From the NCBI GenBank assembly GCA_021324975.1, contig JAJPIA010000141.1, forward strand, positions 1-64,000: DNA of 64,000 bases, in the 5' to 3' direction. Made by a program: the position numbers and the translations under genes. The notes beneath the pieces are model-generated. The model made no database searches and was not told the DNA's origin. It saw nothing but the letters and a program-made list of their open reading frames with translations. Of the stretch, positions 23,911-31,672 are shown in pieces; position 1 is the first letter of the stretch; each line of letters opens with the position of its first letter. This stretch comes from Bacillota bacterium (GTDB lineage Bacteria; Sysuimicrobiota; Sysuimicrobiia; Sysuimicrobiales; Segetimicrobiaceae).

Positions 23911-24438
23911 ATGAGAGCGCTGCTGTGGGTCGGGGCCATTGTCGCGATTCTGGCTCTCAGCCACCACTTGTTGGATGTGCTGCAGGCATGTGTCGGGATC
24001 GCTCTCGGCGTGGGCGTGTTGTATTGCGTGCTGACGATAGGGGCGTCCGCCGGCAGAGCGGCCCCGCGCACGGTGACGCCGCGCCAAGCGGCGACGGCAG
24101 GGACGCCCGGGGCCGGTCGTCCGAGGACGGGGGAGCCGGCCTCCCGATCGTCCATTACCTCGTCCGTTACGGATCCTCCGACGGCGCGGCCCGCCCAAGT
24201 CTGCGGCGAGCGCCTGGTGATCGGGCCCGATTGCGCCGCGCTCCAAGACCGTATTGATCCGTACACCCGCACGCGCTTCGCGATGGGAGAAGAGGTCATC
24301 CGGTGCGGCGGCGCGTGCGGCCGCGTGTACAAGCGGGCGACCGCCGAAGCGTTGCAATACGTGTGCCCCGTCGATGGGGCGTCACTCAAGCCCAGGGCGG
24401 CGCCGCTCCGAGTGCGTATCGCCACCCCGAGATCCTGA
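23911..24438 (+). CDS. Membrane protein with a possible RING-like or zinc-binding domain
   Basis: A 175-residue protein. Two hydrophobic segments lie in residues 1-45 (LLWVGAIVAILALSHHLLDV, ACVGIALGVGVLYCVLTIGA), followed by a 50-residue Ser/Thr/Pro linker. The end carries a Cys-rich domain: VCGERLVIGPDCAA, then GEEVIRCGGACGRVYKR and QYVCPVDGASL (Cys at about 98, 108, 132, 136 and 152). The spacing recalls prokaryotic RING or treble-clef domains found with bacterial E1/E2 genes. Next to the UBL-E2 gene it could be an E3-like membrane ligase. With only five cysteines and no clear full ligand set, a plain zinc ribbon is equally possible. Confidence 0.5.
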   Translation: MRALLWVGAIVAILALSHHLLDVLQACVGIALGVGVLYCVLTIGASAGRAAPRTVTPRQAATAGTPGAGRPRTGEPASRSSITSSVTDPPTARPAQVCGERLVIGPDCAALQDRIDPYTRTRFAMGEEVIRCGGACGRVYKRATAEALQYVCPVDGASLKPRAAPLRVRIATPRS

Positions 24439-24529
24439 CGGATCGATGTCGCCCGATGCGATGGGAGCGCGGCGCGGGTCGCGCGTCCTTCTCATCGCAA
24501 TCTGCACTTTGAAGGGAGAGAACAGGACT

Positions 24530-24676
24530 GTGGAGACACCAACCGCACAGGATACGCTACGCAGGGTGGCGCGCGGCGGCGTTACGGCTTCGCCCCTCGA
24601 CTCATCGCCGTTTTCGCCGAGGGTTATCCCTGGCTGGCGCGACGGCGTGGCGGCGGCGTGGGGGGTGGCGCCGTGA
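24530..24676 (+). CDS. Small protein upstream of the JAMM gene, unknown function
   Basis: A 48-residue peptide starting with GTG nine bases after GAAGGGAGAG: VETPTAQDTLRRVARGGVTA, then SPLDSSPFSPRVIPGWRDG. The stop overlaps the JAMM gene start (GTGA), so the two would be translationally coupled. It could be a short UBL-like tail, inhibitor or leader peptide; nothing decides. Confidence 0.45.
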   Translation: METPTAQDTLRRVARGGVTASPLDSSPFSPRVIPGWRDGVAAAWGVAP

Positions 24677-25533
24677 GCGCTGGGCTCTCCACGCATCCGC
24701 GACTCATCGTGCGCCGCGTCCCCGATGCGGTGCCCTTAGTCGACACGGAGCCGCAGGCGGCCCTGATTGAGCGCTCTCGGCGCTCAGCCGCCGTGCGCGT
24801 CTACATCGCCGAGCGCGCCATGGACGAGGTCTGGCGGTCGGTGGGACGATGCCCGCGCTGCGGCGCGACCCCCGGGCGCACCTGGGTGGAACGCGGTGGC
24901 GCGCTCGCCGGGCGCTACGCCGTGAGCCCGACGGGTCAGCGATTCGTGACGATCAGCGAGGCGATCCCCGCCGACGAGGCGCCCGCGTCGCGGGCGCATA
25001 TCGATATTCGGGCGGACGACTGGCGGGAGATCTACCGGCGCATCGCGGACACGCCCGGTTGCCGCCTGCTGGGGTGGTACCATTCGCAGCCGGGATTCGG
25101 CATTCGCATGTCCCCCACGGACCTGTACACACAGCGGTTGTTCGGGGCCGAGTGGCAGGTCGCGCTTGTCGTCGACCCGTGGGACGGCGCCTACCGGTTC
25201 TATCGAGGGCGGTGGGCGCAGCGGGTCCGCTGGGTGGGGTTTGTCGGGGACGCCGGCACTCCTGAGCCCAGAGTGGCTTCGGGGCCTGCCGGCGCTGCCG
25301 TCGCCGGTTGCTCTTGCACGCCGGGCCAACGGGTCCCCGTGCGGCGAGGACTCCCGTGGTTGAGGCAAACCGGCGGAGGAATGTTCTACCCATCCGGCCG
25401 GAGCGGGAGGTCACCTCAGGGTGTCGAGCGCCCGGTTGAGCTCGAGGACGTGGACCCGCGGCTCACCGAGGATCCCAAACTGCCTCCCCTCCGAGTGCTG
25501 CGCCACGAGCCGGCGGACGGTCTCGACCGGTAG
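24673..25533 (+). CDS. JAMM/MPN-family protein with an altered zinc motif
   Basis: A 286-residue protein; GTG 24673 overlaps the preceding stop. The MPN fold is clear: [18 protein letters not shown], then [14 protein letters not shown] (the usual 'vEtGGvL.G', with E73 as catalytic Glu), [10 protein letters not shown], and [18 protein letters not shown]. The JAMM motif is E-x(n)-H-x-H-x7-S-x2-D; here H137, S147 and D150 stand at the right spacing, but the second His is Gln (Q139). Such enzymes remove or process ubiquitin-like proteins, and losing a zinc ligand would weaken or abolish activity. An extra CPRC pair (60-63) is inserted before the Glu. Past about residue 200 the sequence loses family character, and the last 41 codons run antisense over a kdpC relic, so the natural end has probably been replaced. 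Confidence 0.75.
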   Translation: MSAGLSTHPRLIVRRVPDAVPLVDTEPQAALIERSRRSAAVRVYIAERAMDEVWRSVGRCPRCGATPGRTWVERGGALAGRYAVSPTGQRFVTISEAIPADEAPASRAHIDIRADDWREIYRRIADTPGCRLLGWYHSQPGFGIRMSPTDLYTQRLFGAEWQVALVVDPWDGAYRFYRGRWAQRVRWVGFVGDAGTPEPRVASGPAGAAVAGCSCTPGQRVPVRRGLPWLRQTGGGMFYPSGRSGRSPQGVERPVELEDVDPRLTEDPKLPPLRVLRHEPADGLDR

Positions 25534-25764
25534 CCCGCGGGCGCCGGCGACGCGGGGCGCCTGGTAGAGCCCGGCCGCTACGCTGATGTCGGGGTCGAGC
25601 CCGCTGCCGGCGTTCGTCACGAGGTCGATGGGCAGCAGCCCCGTGTTTAATAGGGCGCCGGCGACGCTGATCCCGCGCCTCGCCGCGAACGTCCCGTGGC
25701 CGACGGTTAAAAGAGCCTGTGCGCTCCGCGGGCAGCGGGGACGGCCGCGCGCCCGCTCCGGCAT
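25411..25764 (-). pseudogene. kdpC: Truncated kdpC (potassium-transporting ATPase C subunit)
   Basis: A minus-strand frame whose last 75 residues match the KdpC C-terminus: [20 protein letters not shown], then [20 protein letters not shown] and [20 protein letters not shown]. Full KdpC is about 190 residues with an N-terminal membrane helix and an internal NxxPS region; both are missing here, and the first 40 residues of the frame are unrelated. No kdpA, kdpB or kdpD is seen. The 3' end overlaps the JAMM gene by 123 bases. It looks like chromosomal backbone cut by the arrival or rearrangement of the island. Confidence 0.75.
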
Positions 25765-25842
25765 CTATGCTACAGTAGCCGTGGAGATGGCCGCGCGCCC
25801 GAGGACGCGAGGGTCTGGGCTTCGGGGACCGATGAGGGCGGG

Positions 25843-26691
25843 ATGAGCGATCGGCCCCTGAGACGAACGGCGTGGAGAGCTCCCGCCGGGGGGCGAACGT
25901 TGGCTGAGGACCGGACCCTGCACATTCAGCAAGAGGACTGGGGCCCCGAGATCGTGCTCATTCACCTCGGCGGCGACCTGGATCTCAGCACCGTCACCCG
26001 GCTCGTGGAGCTCGTCGAGGCCCGGATCCCGGGCCGGGACGTCATCGTCGACCTCAGCGGGCTCCAGTATATCGACAGCACGGCGATCGCCACCTTGGCT
26101 CAGCTGCACAACCGCGCCGTGCGGTTGGGCCGCCGGTTCATCCTCGCGCAGCCGTCGCTGTTCGTGCAGCGCATCCTCGACCTCACGAGCCTGCGGCACG
26201 CCGTGATCGTCTACCCGGAGGTGGCCGTGGCGCTGGACGCCTTGCGTGAGCAGAGCGCCATGCGGGAAGCATTCCGCCGGTTGGAGCCGGCGACCGTGGG
26301 CGACTTCGCGCGAGAGATGGCGGCGCTGGTGCGCGCGTGCCGGGAGTGGGCACGGCTCGCGGAGGCGCCTGCGGTGCTGGACGCGCTCGTCGATACCCTC
26401 GTGGAGCGATTGACGGCGCGGGCCGATCGCAAGGGCGCGACCTACGTGACCGAGGAGCAGTTTTACGACATGCTCTTCGGGGCGATCGAGCCGGAGGGCG
26501 AGGGGGACGTGGCGCAGTGCCACGCGGTCGCCGCGGTGCGATCGCTGTTTACGAACGTGATCGCGCCGCAGCTCGCCCAGCGGCTCGCCGACCGCAACCA
26601 CCCGCGGGTCTCGGTGACGAAGCACCGGTGGATCCGCGCCGGGCACTGGGACGTTGCGGTCACGCCGCGAGGCACGCCGAGCGCGCCGTAG
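25843..26691 (+). CDS. STAS-domain (anti-sigma factor antagonist-like) protein
   Basis: A 282-residue protein. Residues about 25-125 form a STAS domain: VLIHLGGDLDLSTVTRLVEL, DVIVDLSGLQYIDSTAIATL (with the D-S motif that is phosphorylated in SpoIIAA-type proteins), and FILAQPSLFVQRILDLTSLR. The remaining 150 residues are helical with no clear motif. STAS proteins bind anti-sigma factors or are parts of stressosomes. It stands alone between the kdpC relic and the ABC operon. A link to the island sigma factor is possible but not supported by spacing or motif. Confidence 0.8.
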   Translation: MSDRPLRRTAWRAPAGGRTLAEDRTLHIQQEDWGPEIVLIHLGGDLDLSTVTRLVELVEARIPGRDVIVDLSGLQYIDSTAIATLAQLHNRAVRLGRRFILAQPSLFVQRILDLTSLRHAVIVYPEVAVALDALREQSAMREAFRRLEPATVGDFAREMAALVRACREWARLAEAPAVLDALVDTLVERLTARADRKGATYVTEEQFYDMLFGAIEPEGEGDVAQCHAVAAVRSLFTNVIAPQLAQRLADRNHPRVSVTKHRWIRAGHWDVAVTPRGTPSAP

Positions 26692-26724
26692 CGCCCACCT
26701 CCGGCCACTCGCGGCGGGCCACGG

Positions 26725-27570
26725 TCAACCCCTGATCGCGCCTTTGGTCAACCCTTCGATGAGATAGCGCTGAACCAGGAAGAATCCGACGACGACCGGC
26801 ACGGTGGTCACGGTCGCGGCGGCCATCATGCCGGCCCAGTCGGCCTTGAACTGTCCCGTAAACGCCAGCAGCAGCCCCGGCGGGAGCGTCTTCATGTCCA
26901 GGCTGCTCGTCAAGGTCAACGGGAACAACAGGTTGTTCCACGCATTGAGAAACGCAAACACCGCGGTGGTCACGATGCCCGGGAGTGAGACCGGCAGGAC
27001 CACCCGGGCGAGGGCCTGGAGCTTTGTGCAGCCGTCCACCCACGCCGCGGCCTCGAGCTCGCGCGGCACCGTGTCGATGAACTCCTTCATCAGCCACGCG
27101 CCAAACGGCACGGAAAACGAGCAGTAGGAGAGCACCAAGCCGGCGTAGCTGTCGAGCAGGTGCGCGCGCAGGTACACGAGGTACAGCGGGATGAGGAGGA
27201 CGACCAGCGGGAACATCTGCGTCGCCAGGGTGCCGTAGAGCAGCGCCGGCCTGAGCCGGTACCGCCCGCGGGAAAAGCTGTACCCGGCCAGCGCCGCGAG
27301 CGCCACCGTTACGACCGCGGTCGCGGCGGACGTGATGGCGCTGTTGACAAACAGCCGCCCGACCGGAGAGGCGCCGGTGGCAAGGCCGGCATAGTTCTCG
27401 ACCGTCGGCGGAGCGGGCCATAGGCGCGGGACCGACCGGAACATTTCCAGATCGGTCTTGAGCGACGTCACGAGCATCCAGTACACGGGGAAGAACGTCC
27501 AGCCGAGCGCCGCGACCAGCGCGGTCCCGCCAACCCATCGCGCCCACCGCCTCCGGACGGCGTCACGCAT
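26725..27570 (-). CDS. Carbohydrate ABC transporter permease (MalG type)
   Basis: A 281-residue inner-membrane protein with about six helices. The EAA loop that contacts the ATPase is ELEAAAWVDGCTKLQALARV, in the family form. ATG 27570 is preferred because it overlaps the stop of the upstream permease by 8 bases, and the longer frame adds only a basic lead. With the MalF-type permease and binding protein it forms a CUT1 sugar importer. No ATP-binding subunit is encoded nearby, so a shared ATPase is likely. Confidence 0.85.
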   Translation of the reverse strand: MRDAVRRRWARWVGGTALVAALGWTFFPVYWMLVTSLKTDLEMFRSVPRLWPAPPTVENYAGLATGASPVGRLFVNSAITSAATAVVTVALAALAGYSFSRGRYRLRPALLYGTLATQMFPLVVLLIPLYLVYLRAHLLDSYAGLVLSYCSFSVPFGAWLMKEFIDTVPRELEAAAWVDGCTKLQALARVVLPVSLPGIVTTAVFAFLNAWNNLLFPLTLTSSLDMKTLPPGLLLAFTGQFKADWAGMMAAATVTTVPVVVGFFLVQRYLIEGLTKGAIRG

Positions 27571-28534
27571 CGCCGGTTGCCTCGAGCGGGGCGCGGCCGA
27601 GGGCACGGATGTAGAGGACCGTCAACCCCAGCAGCACCGCCAGCCAGACCGTCCCGACGGCCGCGGCATAGCCGATGTTGAACTGGGCGAACGCGAGCTG
27701 ATAGATGTACAGCACCAGCGTCGTCGTCGCGTAGACGGGGCCGCCGCCCGTCAGCGCCCAGATCAACGGGAAGTTGTTGAAGTTGGCGATCACCATCAAC
27801 AGCGACGCCACGACCATCGCGTTCCGAAGGTGCGGGACGGTGATCCACAGGAACTCCTGGACGGGTCCGGCGCCATCGATGCGCGCGGCATCGCGTACCT
27901 CGTCCGGGATGCCTTTGAGCGCGGCCATGAACATCAGCAGAAAGAACGGCGTCTGGCTCCAGACGTTCGCCAGCACAGTGGCGGCCATGGCCCAACGCGG
28001 CGACGCGACCCAGGGAAGCGCGCTGCGGAGCACCCCGAGGTGGACCAGCAGGAAGTTGACGATGCCGACCTGCTGATCCAGCATGTACCGGAACAAAAAG
28101 GCCACGACGATCACCGGAATCGCCCAGGGCGTGAGCAGCGCCCCGCGGATCCATCGCAGGGCGGGCGGAACCCGATCGGTCGCCACCGCGAGCCCAAGGC
28201 CGATGAGAAACCCCAGCGAGACCGACGCGACGGTGAAGACCACGGTGTTGCGCGCCGCGACCCAGAAGACCGCGTCGTCGAGGAGCCGTCCGTAGTTCGC
28301 GGCGCCGATGAGGCGCGTCGCCCCGGGATCGAGCAGGTCGTCATGATAGGCGGAGAGGATGATCGCACGGACCGTCGGGTACAGTACGACGGCGACGAGC
28401 ACCGCGATGGCCGGGAGGACCATCGCGTCCGCGAGCGCGGCCCGCCGTGGCGCGCGCGCGGCGCGCGTCACGCCCGAGGGGATGTCCCGGGTCGGCGGAT
28501 GCGGTCCACGGGCCGCATCCTCAGTGCGCTCCAC
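27563..28534 (-). CDS. Carbohydrate ABC transporter permease (MalF type)
   Basis: A 323-residue inner-membrane protein. LADAMVLPAIAVLVAVVLYP is the first helix, and the EAA loop reads EVRDAARIDGAGPVQEFLWI, diagnostic of CUT1 permeases. It is the middle gene of the binding protein-MalF-MalG operon, starting 13 bases after the binding-protein stop. The N-terminal 35 residues are basic and Pro-rich. The sugar cannot be told from the sequence. Confidence 0.85.
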   Translation of the reverse strand: MERTEDAARGPHPPTRDIPSGVTRAARAPRRAALADAMVLPAIAVLVAVVLYPTVRAIILSAYHDDLLDPGATRLIGAANYGRLLDDAVFWVAARNTVVFTVASVSLGFLIGLGLAVATDRVPPALRWIRGALLTPWAIPVIVVAFLFRYMLDQQVGIVNFLLVHLGVLRSALPWVASPRWAMAATVLANVWSQTPFFLLMFMAALKGIPDEVRDAARIDGAGPVQEFLWITVPHLRNAMVVASLLMVIANFNNFPLIWALTGGGPVYATTTLVLYIYQLAFAQFNIGYAAAVGTVWLAVLLGLTVLYIRALGRAPLEATGDA

Positions 28535-28547
28535 GGGAGGGGCGTCG

Positions 28548-29834
28548 TTAATGGATACCCTGTAACTGCGATTGCATCTGCCCCGCGATGGCCCCGATTG
28601 CGTCGCTGCCGGTGGCCGCCTGCTGGATGCCCGTCATGATGACAGGGTACGCCTTGCTGTACAGCGGCCCCCACGCCGGACGTACGACCGTCGGGATGAC
28701 CTCGCGGACAAAGGCGCGCATGATCGGGGTGTCCATCTGCTGCTGGAACAGCGACGCCGCGTTCGCCAGCGGCGGCAGTACTCTCGAGACAAACGTATAG
28801 TCCAGAATGGCCTCCCGGTTGGCGATGAGATACGCCATGAATTCCCAGGCGGCACGCTTGTCCCGCGCCGCCTTGAACATCACGAGTTGATGATCGGTCG
28901 GCACCGTGTAGTGGCGGCCGTCCGGTCCCGCGGGCAACGCGGTCACGCCCCACGTCGTGAACAACTGCTGCGGCGTCAGCGCCGTGTTGAGGCTGAGGAT
29001 GACGCCCTGCAGATATGGGCCGTCGAATGCGAACGCCAGTTGGTCCCGCGCGGCAAGCGGCCGGAACTCGCCGAGGAGCTTGCCGGAGACTGTGTACCCG
29101 TGTTGCATCATCGTGCGGACCCAGGTGAGATACGCGCGCATTTGCGGCGTGTCGGCAGCGGGCCCTTGCGCGCCGAGCGGGTGCGCGCCGAAGTTCAGCA
29201 GAAACGGCCAGTTGACGTCCAGGCCGAAGCTTCGATTGGTGATGTCCAGCCCAAACGGCGTCACGTCCGGTTCCTTGGCCTTGATCGCCTTCATGTCGTC
29301 CATCCACGCCTGCATCGTGGCGGGGGGCTTCGACGGATCGAGCCCGGCCTGCTTCATGAGCGGCTTGTTGTACCAAAACCCGAGCGGTGCCACGATCCAC
29401 GGGAGCGCGTAGAGGCTCCCTTGGAACCGCCCCAAAGCGACTTCGGAGGGGTACAGGCTGGCGACGAACGAGGAAGGCACCAGCCCCTCGAGAGGCTGGA
29501 GCGCGCCGGTGGCCGTCAACGCCACCGTGTCGTTGCCCGCGATCTGCGCCACATCGGGCGGGTTGCCGGCGGTCGTCTGCACGATCAGTTGATGCAGGAT
29601 GTCGCTGAACGACACCGGGACGCTTTTGATCTCCACGCCGGGGTGGTCGCGCTGGAACGTGGCGATGACCTTCTGAATGGCCGGACGTGTAGCGGGTTCG
29701 GCGGAGGCCCAGTTGACGAACGTGACCGTAACCGACCCAAGCGCGACAGCACCGGGCCAGCCACAGCCGATCACGGCGGCTACCGCCCCGCAGAGCGCGC
29801 CACGCCACGCAGCCCGACGGCGGCACTTCGGCAT
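28548..29834 (-). CDS. Extracellular solute-binding protein, family 1 (sugar)
   Basis: A 428-residue secreted protein. ATG 29834 is chosen for the GGGAGGTG eight bases before it; a longer frame to 29939 lacks a site. A signal peptide (AAWRGALCGAVAAVIGCGWP) is followed by VTVTFVNWASAEPATRPAIQ and by the family 1 features ALPWIVAPLGFWYNKPLMKQ and RAAWEFMAYLIANREAILDY. The Cys near the cleavage region might be lipidated, but no perfect lipobox is seen. It feeds the two permeases downstream. Confidence 0.85.
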   Translation of the reverse strand: MPKCRRRAAWRGALCGAVAAVIGCGWPGAVALGSVTVTFVNWASAEPATRPAIQKVIATFQRDHPGVEIKSVPVSFSDILHQLIVQTTAGNPPDVAQIAGNDTVALTATGALQPLEGLVPSSFVASLYPSEVALGRFQGSLYALPWIVAPLGFWYNKPLMKQAGLDPSKPPATMQAWMDDMKAIKAKEPDVTPFGLDITNRSFGLDVNWPFLLNFGAHPLGAQGPAADTPQMRAYLTWVRTMMQHGYTVSGKLLGEFRPLAARDQLAFAFDGPYLQGVILSLNTALTPQQLFTTWGVTALPAGPDGRHYTVPTDHQLVMFKAARDKRAAWEFMAYLIANREAILDYTFVSRVLPPLANAASLFQQQMDTPIMRAFVREVIPTVVRPAWGPLYSKAYPVIMTGIQQAATGSDAIGAIAGQMQSQLQGIH

Positions 29835-30063
29835 GCTCGCACCTCCCACGAGCGTTGATCCCGGCCGCGTACCGCGCCCGATGCCGCGGACCCCTGCACC
29901 CGTCGTGGCGCGCCGCATCGCCTCTTGCCCTGCCATCATAGGGTCCGCGGCCGAACAGCGTCAAGGAATCCAGGGAAGGCCGCATGCGGGGCCGTGTGAG
30001 CTCCCGCTGTGGGGAGCTGCCTGAGATGCTATGCTGGTTACCGCAATGCGGCGGAATGGGGGG

Positions 30064-30321
30064 ATGGCGGTGGAGCTGGACGCAAAAGCGCAGCAGCGGC
30101 TCATGACCAATCCGCTGTGGCGATGGCGCATCGCAAACCGGCGCGACGCGCGGGAAGTCGAGGGCGCGCTCGGCCTCCCGCCGGGTCGCCTCGAGGCGTG
30201 GGAGTGGGGGACGGCGATGCCACGCCGCGACGAGTTCAGGAAGCTCGCCAGGTTGACCGGGGTCGGCGACCTGGCCGCGCAGTGGGTGGAGTGGGCTAAC
30301 TCACCACGATCATCGTCTTGA
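30064..30321 (+). CDS. Small XRE-like helix-turn-helix protein
   Basis: An 85-residue protein. RREVEGALGL-type helices are visible as REVEGALGLPPGRLEAWEWG, then RRDEFRKLARLTGVGDL, the pattern of a lambda-repressor-type HTH (GLPPGRLEAWEWG as the turn and recognition helix). ATG 30064 is used; 30031 is an earlier in-frame ATG. It lies divergently from the sugar-binding protein gene and could regulate that operon. Its 3' end overlaps the dehydrogenase gene on the other strand by 26 bases. Confidence 0.6.
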   Translation: MAVELDAKAQQRLMTNPLWRWRIANRRDAREVEGALGLPPGRLEAWEWGTAMPRRDEFRKLARLTGVGDLAAQWVEWANSPRSSS

Positions 30322-31315
30322 TCGCGCCGTCGCGGCGCGCGGACTGAAGCGCGAAGGCCTCCGGGGTGCGGTCGAGGGGAAACCGGTGCGTCATGAGCGG
30401 TCCGAGACGCACCCGCGCCGTGCGCACGAGCTCGATCGCCCGAGGGTACACGCGCCCCATCCGCCGCTGAAACTTCAGCGTCAGCCCTTTGCGCCGGGCC
30501 ACCGAGGCTTTGAGGGACACGGCGTCTCCTGAGGGGATGCCGATCAGCACGACGCGGCCGCCGGGGCGCGCCAGCTCGACCGCGGCGTCGGCGCCTGAAG
30601 GTGCATCGGTCGCCTCCAGCACGACGTCAACCCCACGGCCGCCGGTCCAGCGGACCACGTCGGCGGGTGCTTCCGCGACGCCGTCCACCTCGAACCGGCG
30701 CGCCGCATCCAGCCGGTATCGCAGCGGGTCGATCACGAACACCCTGCCGGCGCCGGACGCCCGCGCCACCTGCGCGGTCATGAGCCCGATCGGACCGGCT
30801 CCCACCACGGCGACGGAGTCCAGCGGCCGCAGGTGAGCGAGGTCTAGGGCGTGGACCGCGACGCCCAGAGGTTCGAGCAGGGCGGCCGTGGCCGCGTCGA
30901 ACTCCGGCGGCACCGGGATGATGGTGTCGACCGGTGCGGCGTGGTACTCCGCGAGCGCACCGGGGACGCCGCCGGGCGTCCCGGCAAACTTCTGGACTTG
31001 GCAGAGGTTGGGATCGCCGCCGAGGCACCACTCGCACCGCCCGCAGGGGCGTGCCGGTTCCACGGCGACCACGCGCCCCGGAGCCAGGTCCGGTGCCCCG
31101 CCGCCCTCGATGACCTCCGCGGAAAACTCGTGGCCCAGGATGAGGGGCGACGACGCGTCGATGGTGGTGCCGCCGTCCTGGTGGTAGAAGTGAAGGTCGC
31201 TGCCGCAGATCCCGACCTCTCGGACGCGCAGCACGATCTCGCCGGGCCCCGGAACCGGATCGGGCATTGTCTCGACGCGCAGATCGCCGGCGCCGCGTAG
31301 GACTACCGCCTTCAT
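30296..31315 (-). CDS. Zinc-dependent medium-chain alcohol/polyol dehydrogenase
   Basis: A 339-residue protein of the MDR superfamily. ATG 31315 starts the usual MKAVVLRGAGDLRVE. The catalytic zinc region is EVGICGSDLHFYHQDGG with GHEFSAEV; four structural-zinc cysteines are in RPCGRCEWCLGGDPNLCQ, and the NAD-binding GAGPIGLMTAQVARASGAGR is present. Closest in style to sorbitol/xylitol or threonine dehydrogenases. Placement beside a sugar importer fits polyol oxidation. The longer frame reaching 31384 lacks family similarity in its lead. Confidence 0.85.
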   Translation of the reverse strand: MKAVVLRGAGDLRVETMPDPVPGPGEIVLRVREVGICGSDLHFYHQDGGTTIDASSPLILGHEFSAEVIEGGGAPDLAPGRVVAVEPARPCGRCEWCLGGDPNLCQVQKFAGTPGGVPGALAEYHAAPVDTIIPVPPEFDAATAALLEPLGVAVHALDLAHLRPLDSVAVVGAGPIGLMTAQVARASGAGRVFVIDPLRYRLDAARRFEVDGVAEAPADVVRWTGGRGVDVVLEATDAPSGADAAVELARPGGRVVLIGIPSGDAVSLKASVARRKGLTLKFQRRMGRVYPRAIELVRTARVRLGPLMTHRFPLDRTPEAFALQSARRDGAIKTMIVVS

Positions 31316-31383
31316 CGAGTGGGGTCTTCGCGATGGAGGCGGCCGCTTCCCGTCTACCCTCGTCGCCCCGACGAGATGAGCCA

Positions 31384-31515
31384 CTAGACGTGAAAGAGCC
31401 GGAGCAGGACTTGGGTCGAGAGGAATGCCAGCGTCGGGATGACAATCACGAGCACGACGATGAGCCAGAACGCCGGGCGCCGCAGGAGCGGCGTCTTGTG
31501 CTCAGTCAGCGTCAC
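31384..31515 (-). CDS. Small single-pass membrane protein, unknown
   Basis: A 43-residue peptide on the minus strand: TEHKTPLLRRPAFWLIVVLV followed by VIPTLAFLSTQVLLRLFHV. It has a positively charged lead and one clear membrane helix. GTG 31515 or 31521 could start it; the ribosome site is weak. It ends 68 bases before the dehydrogenase start in the same direction. The composition is far more protein-like than the overlapping plus-strand frames. Confidence 0.4.
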   Translation of the reverse strand: MTLTEHKTPLLRRPAFWLIVVLVIVIPTLAFLSTQVLLRLFHV

Positions 31516-31672
31516 AGCCACACCCGGCGTCGACCGACCATGTCATCAGCATAGCTCGGCGTTCGCGGCGCCGGCAGGGCGCTCCTCGATCGGAGCAGGA
31601 GCGACTTTGAGCCGCCTGGAAGACCCAAGTACCCCGATTGTCACACGATCTCTTTCCGGCGAGGTGTACGTG

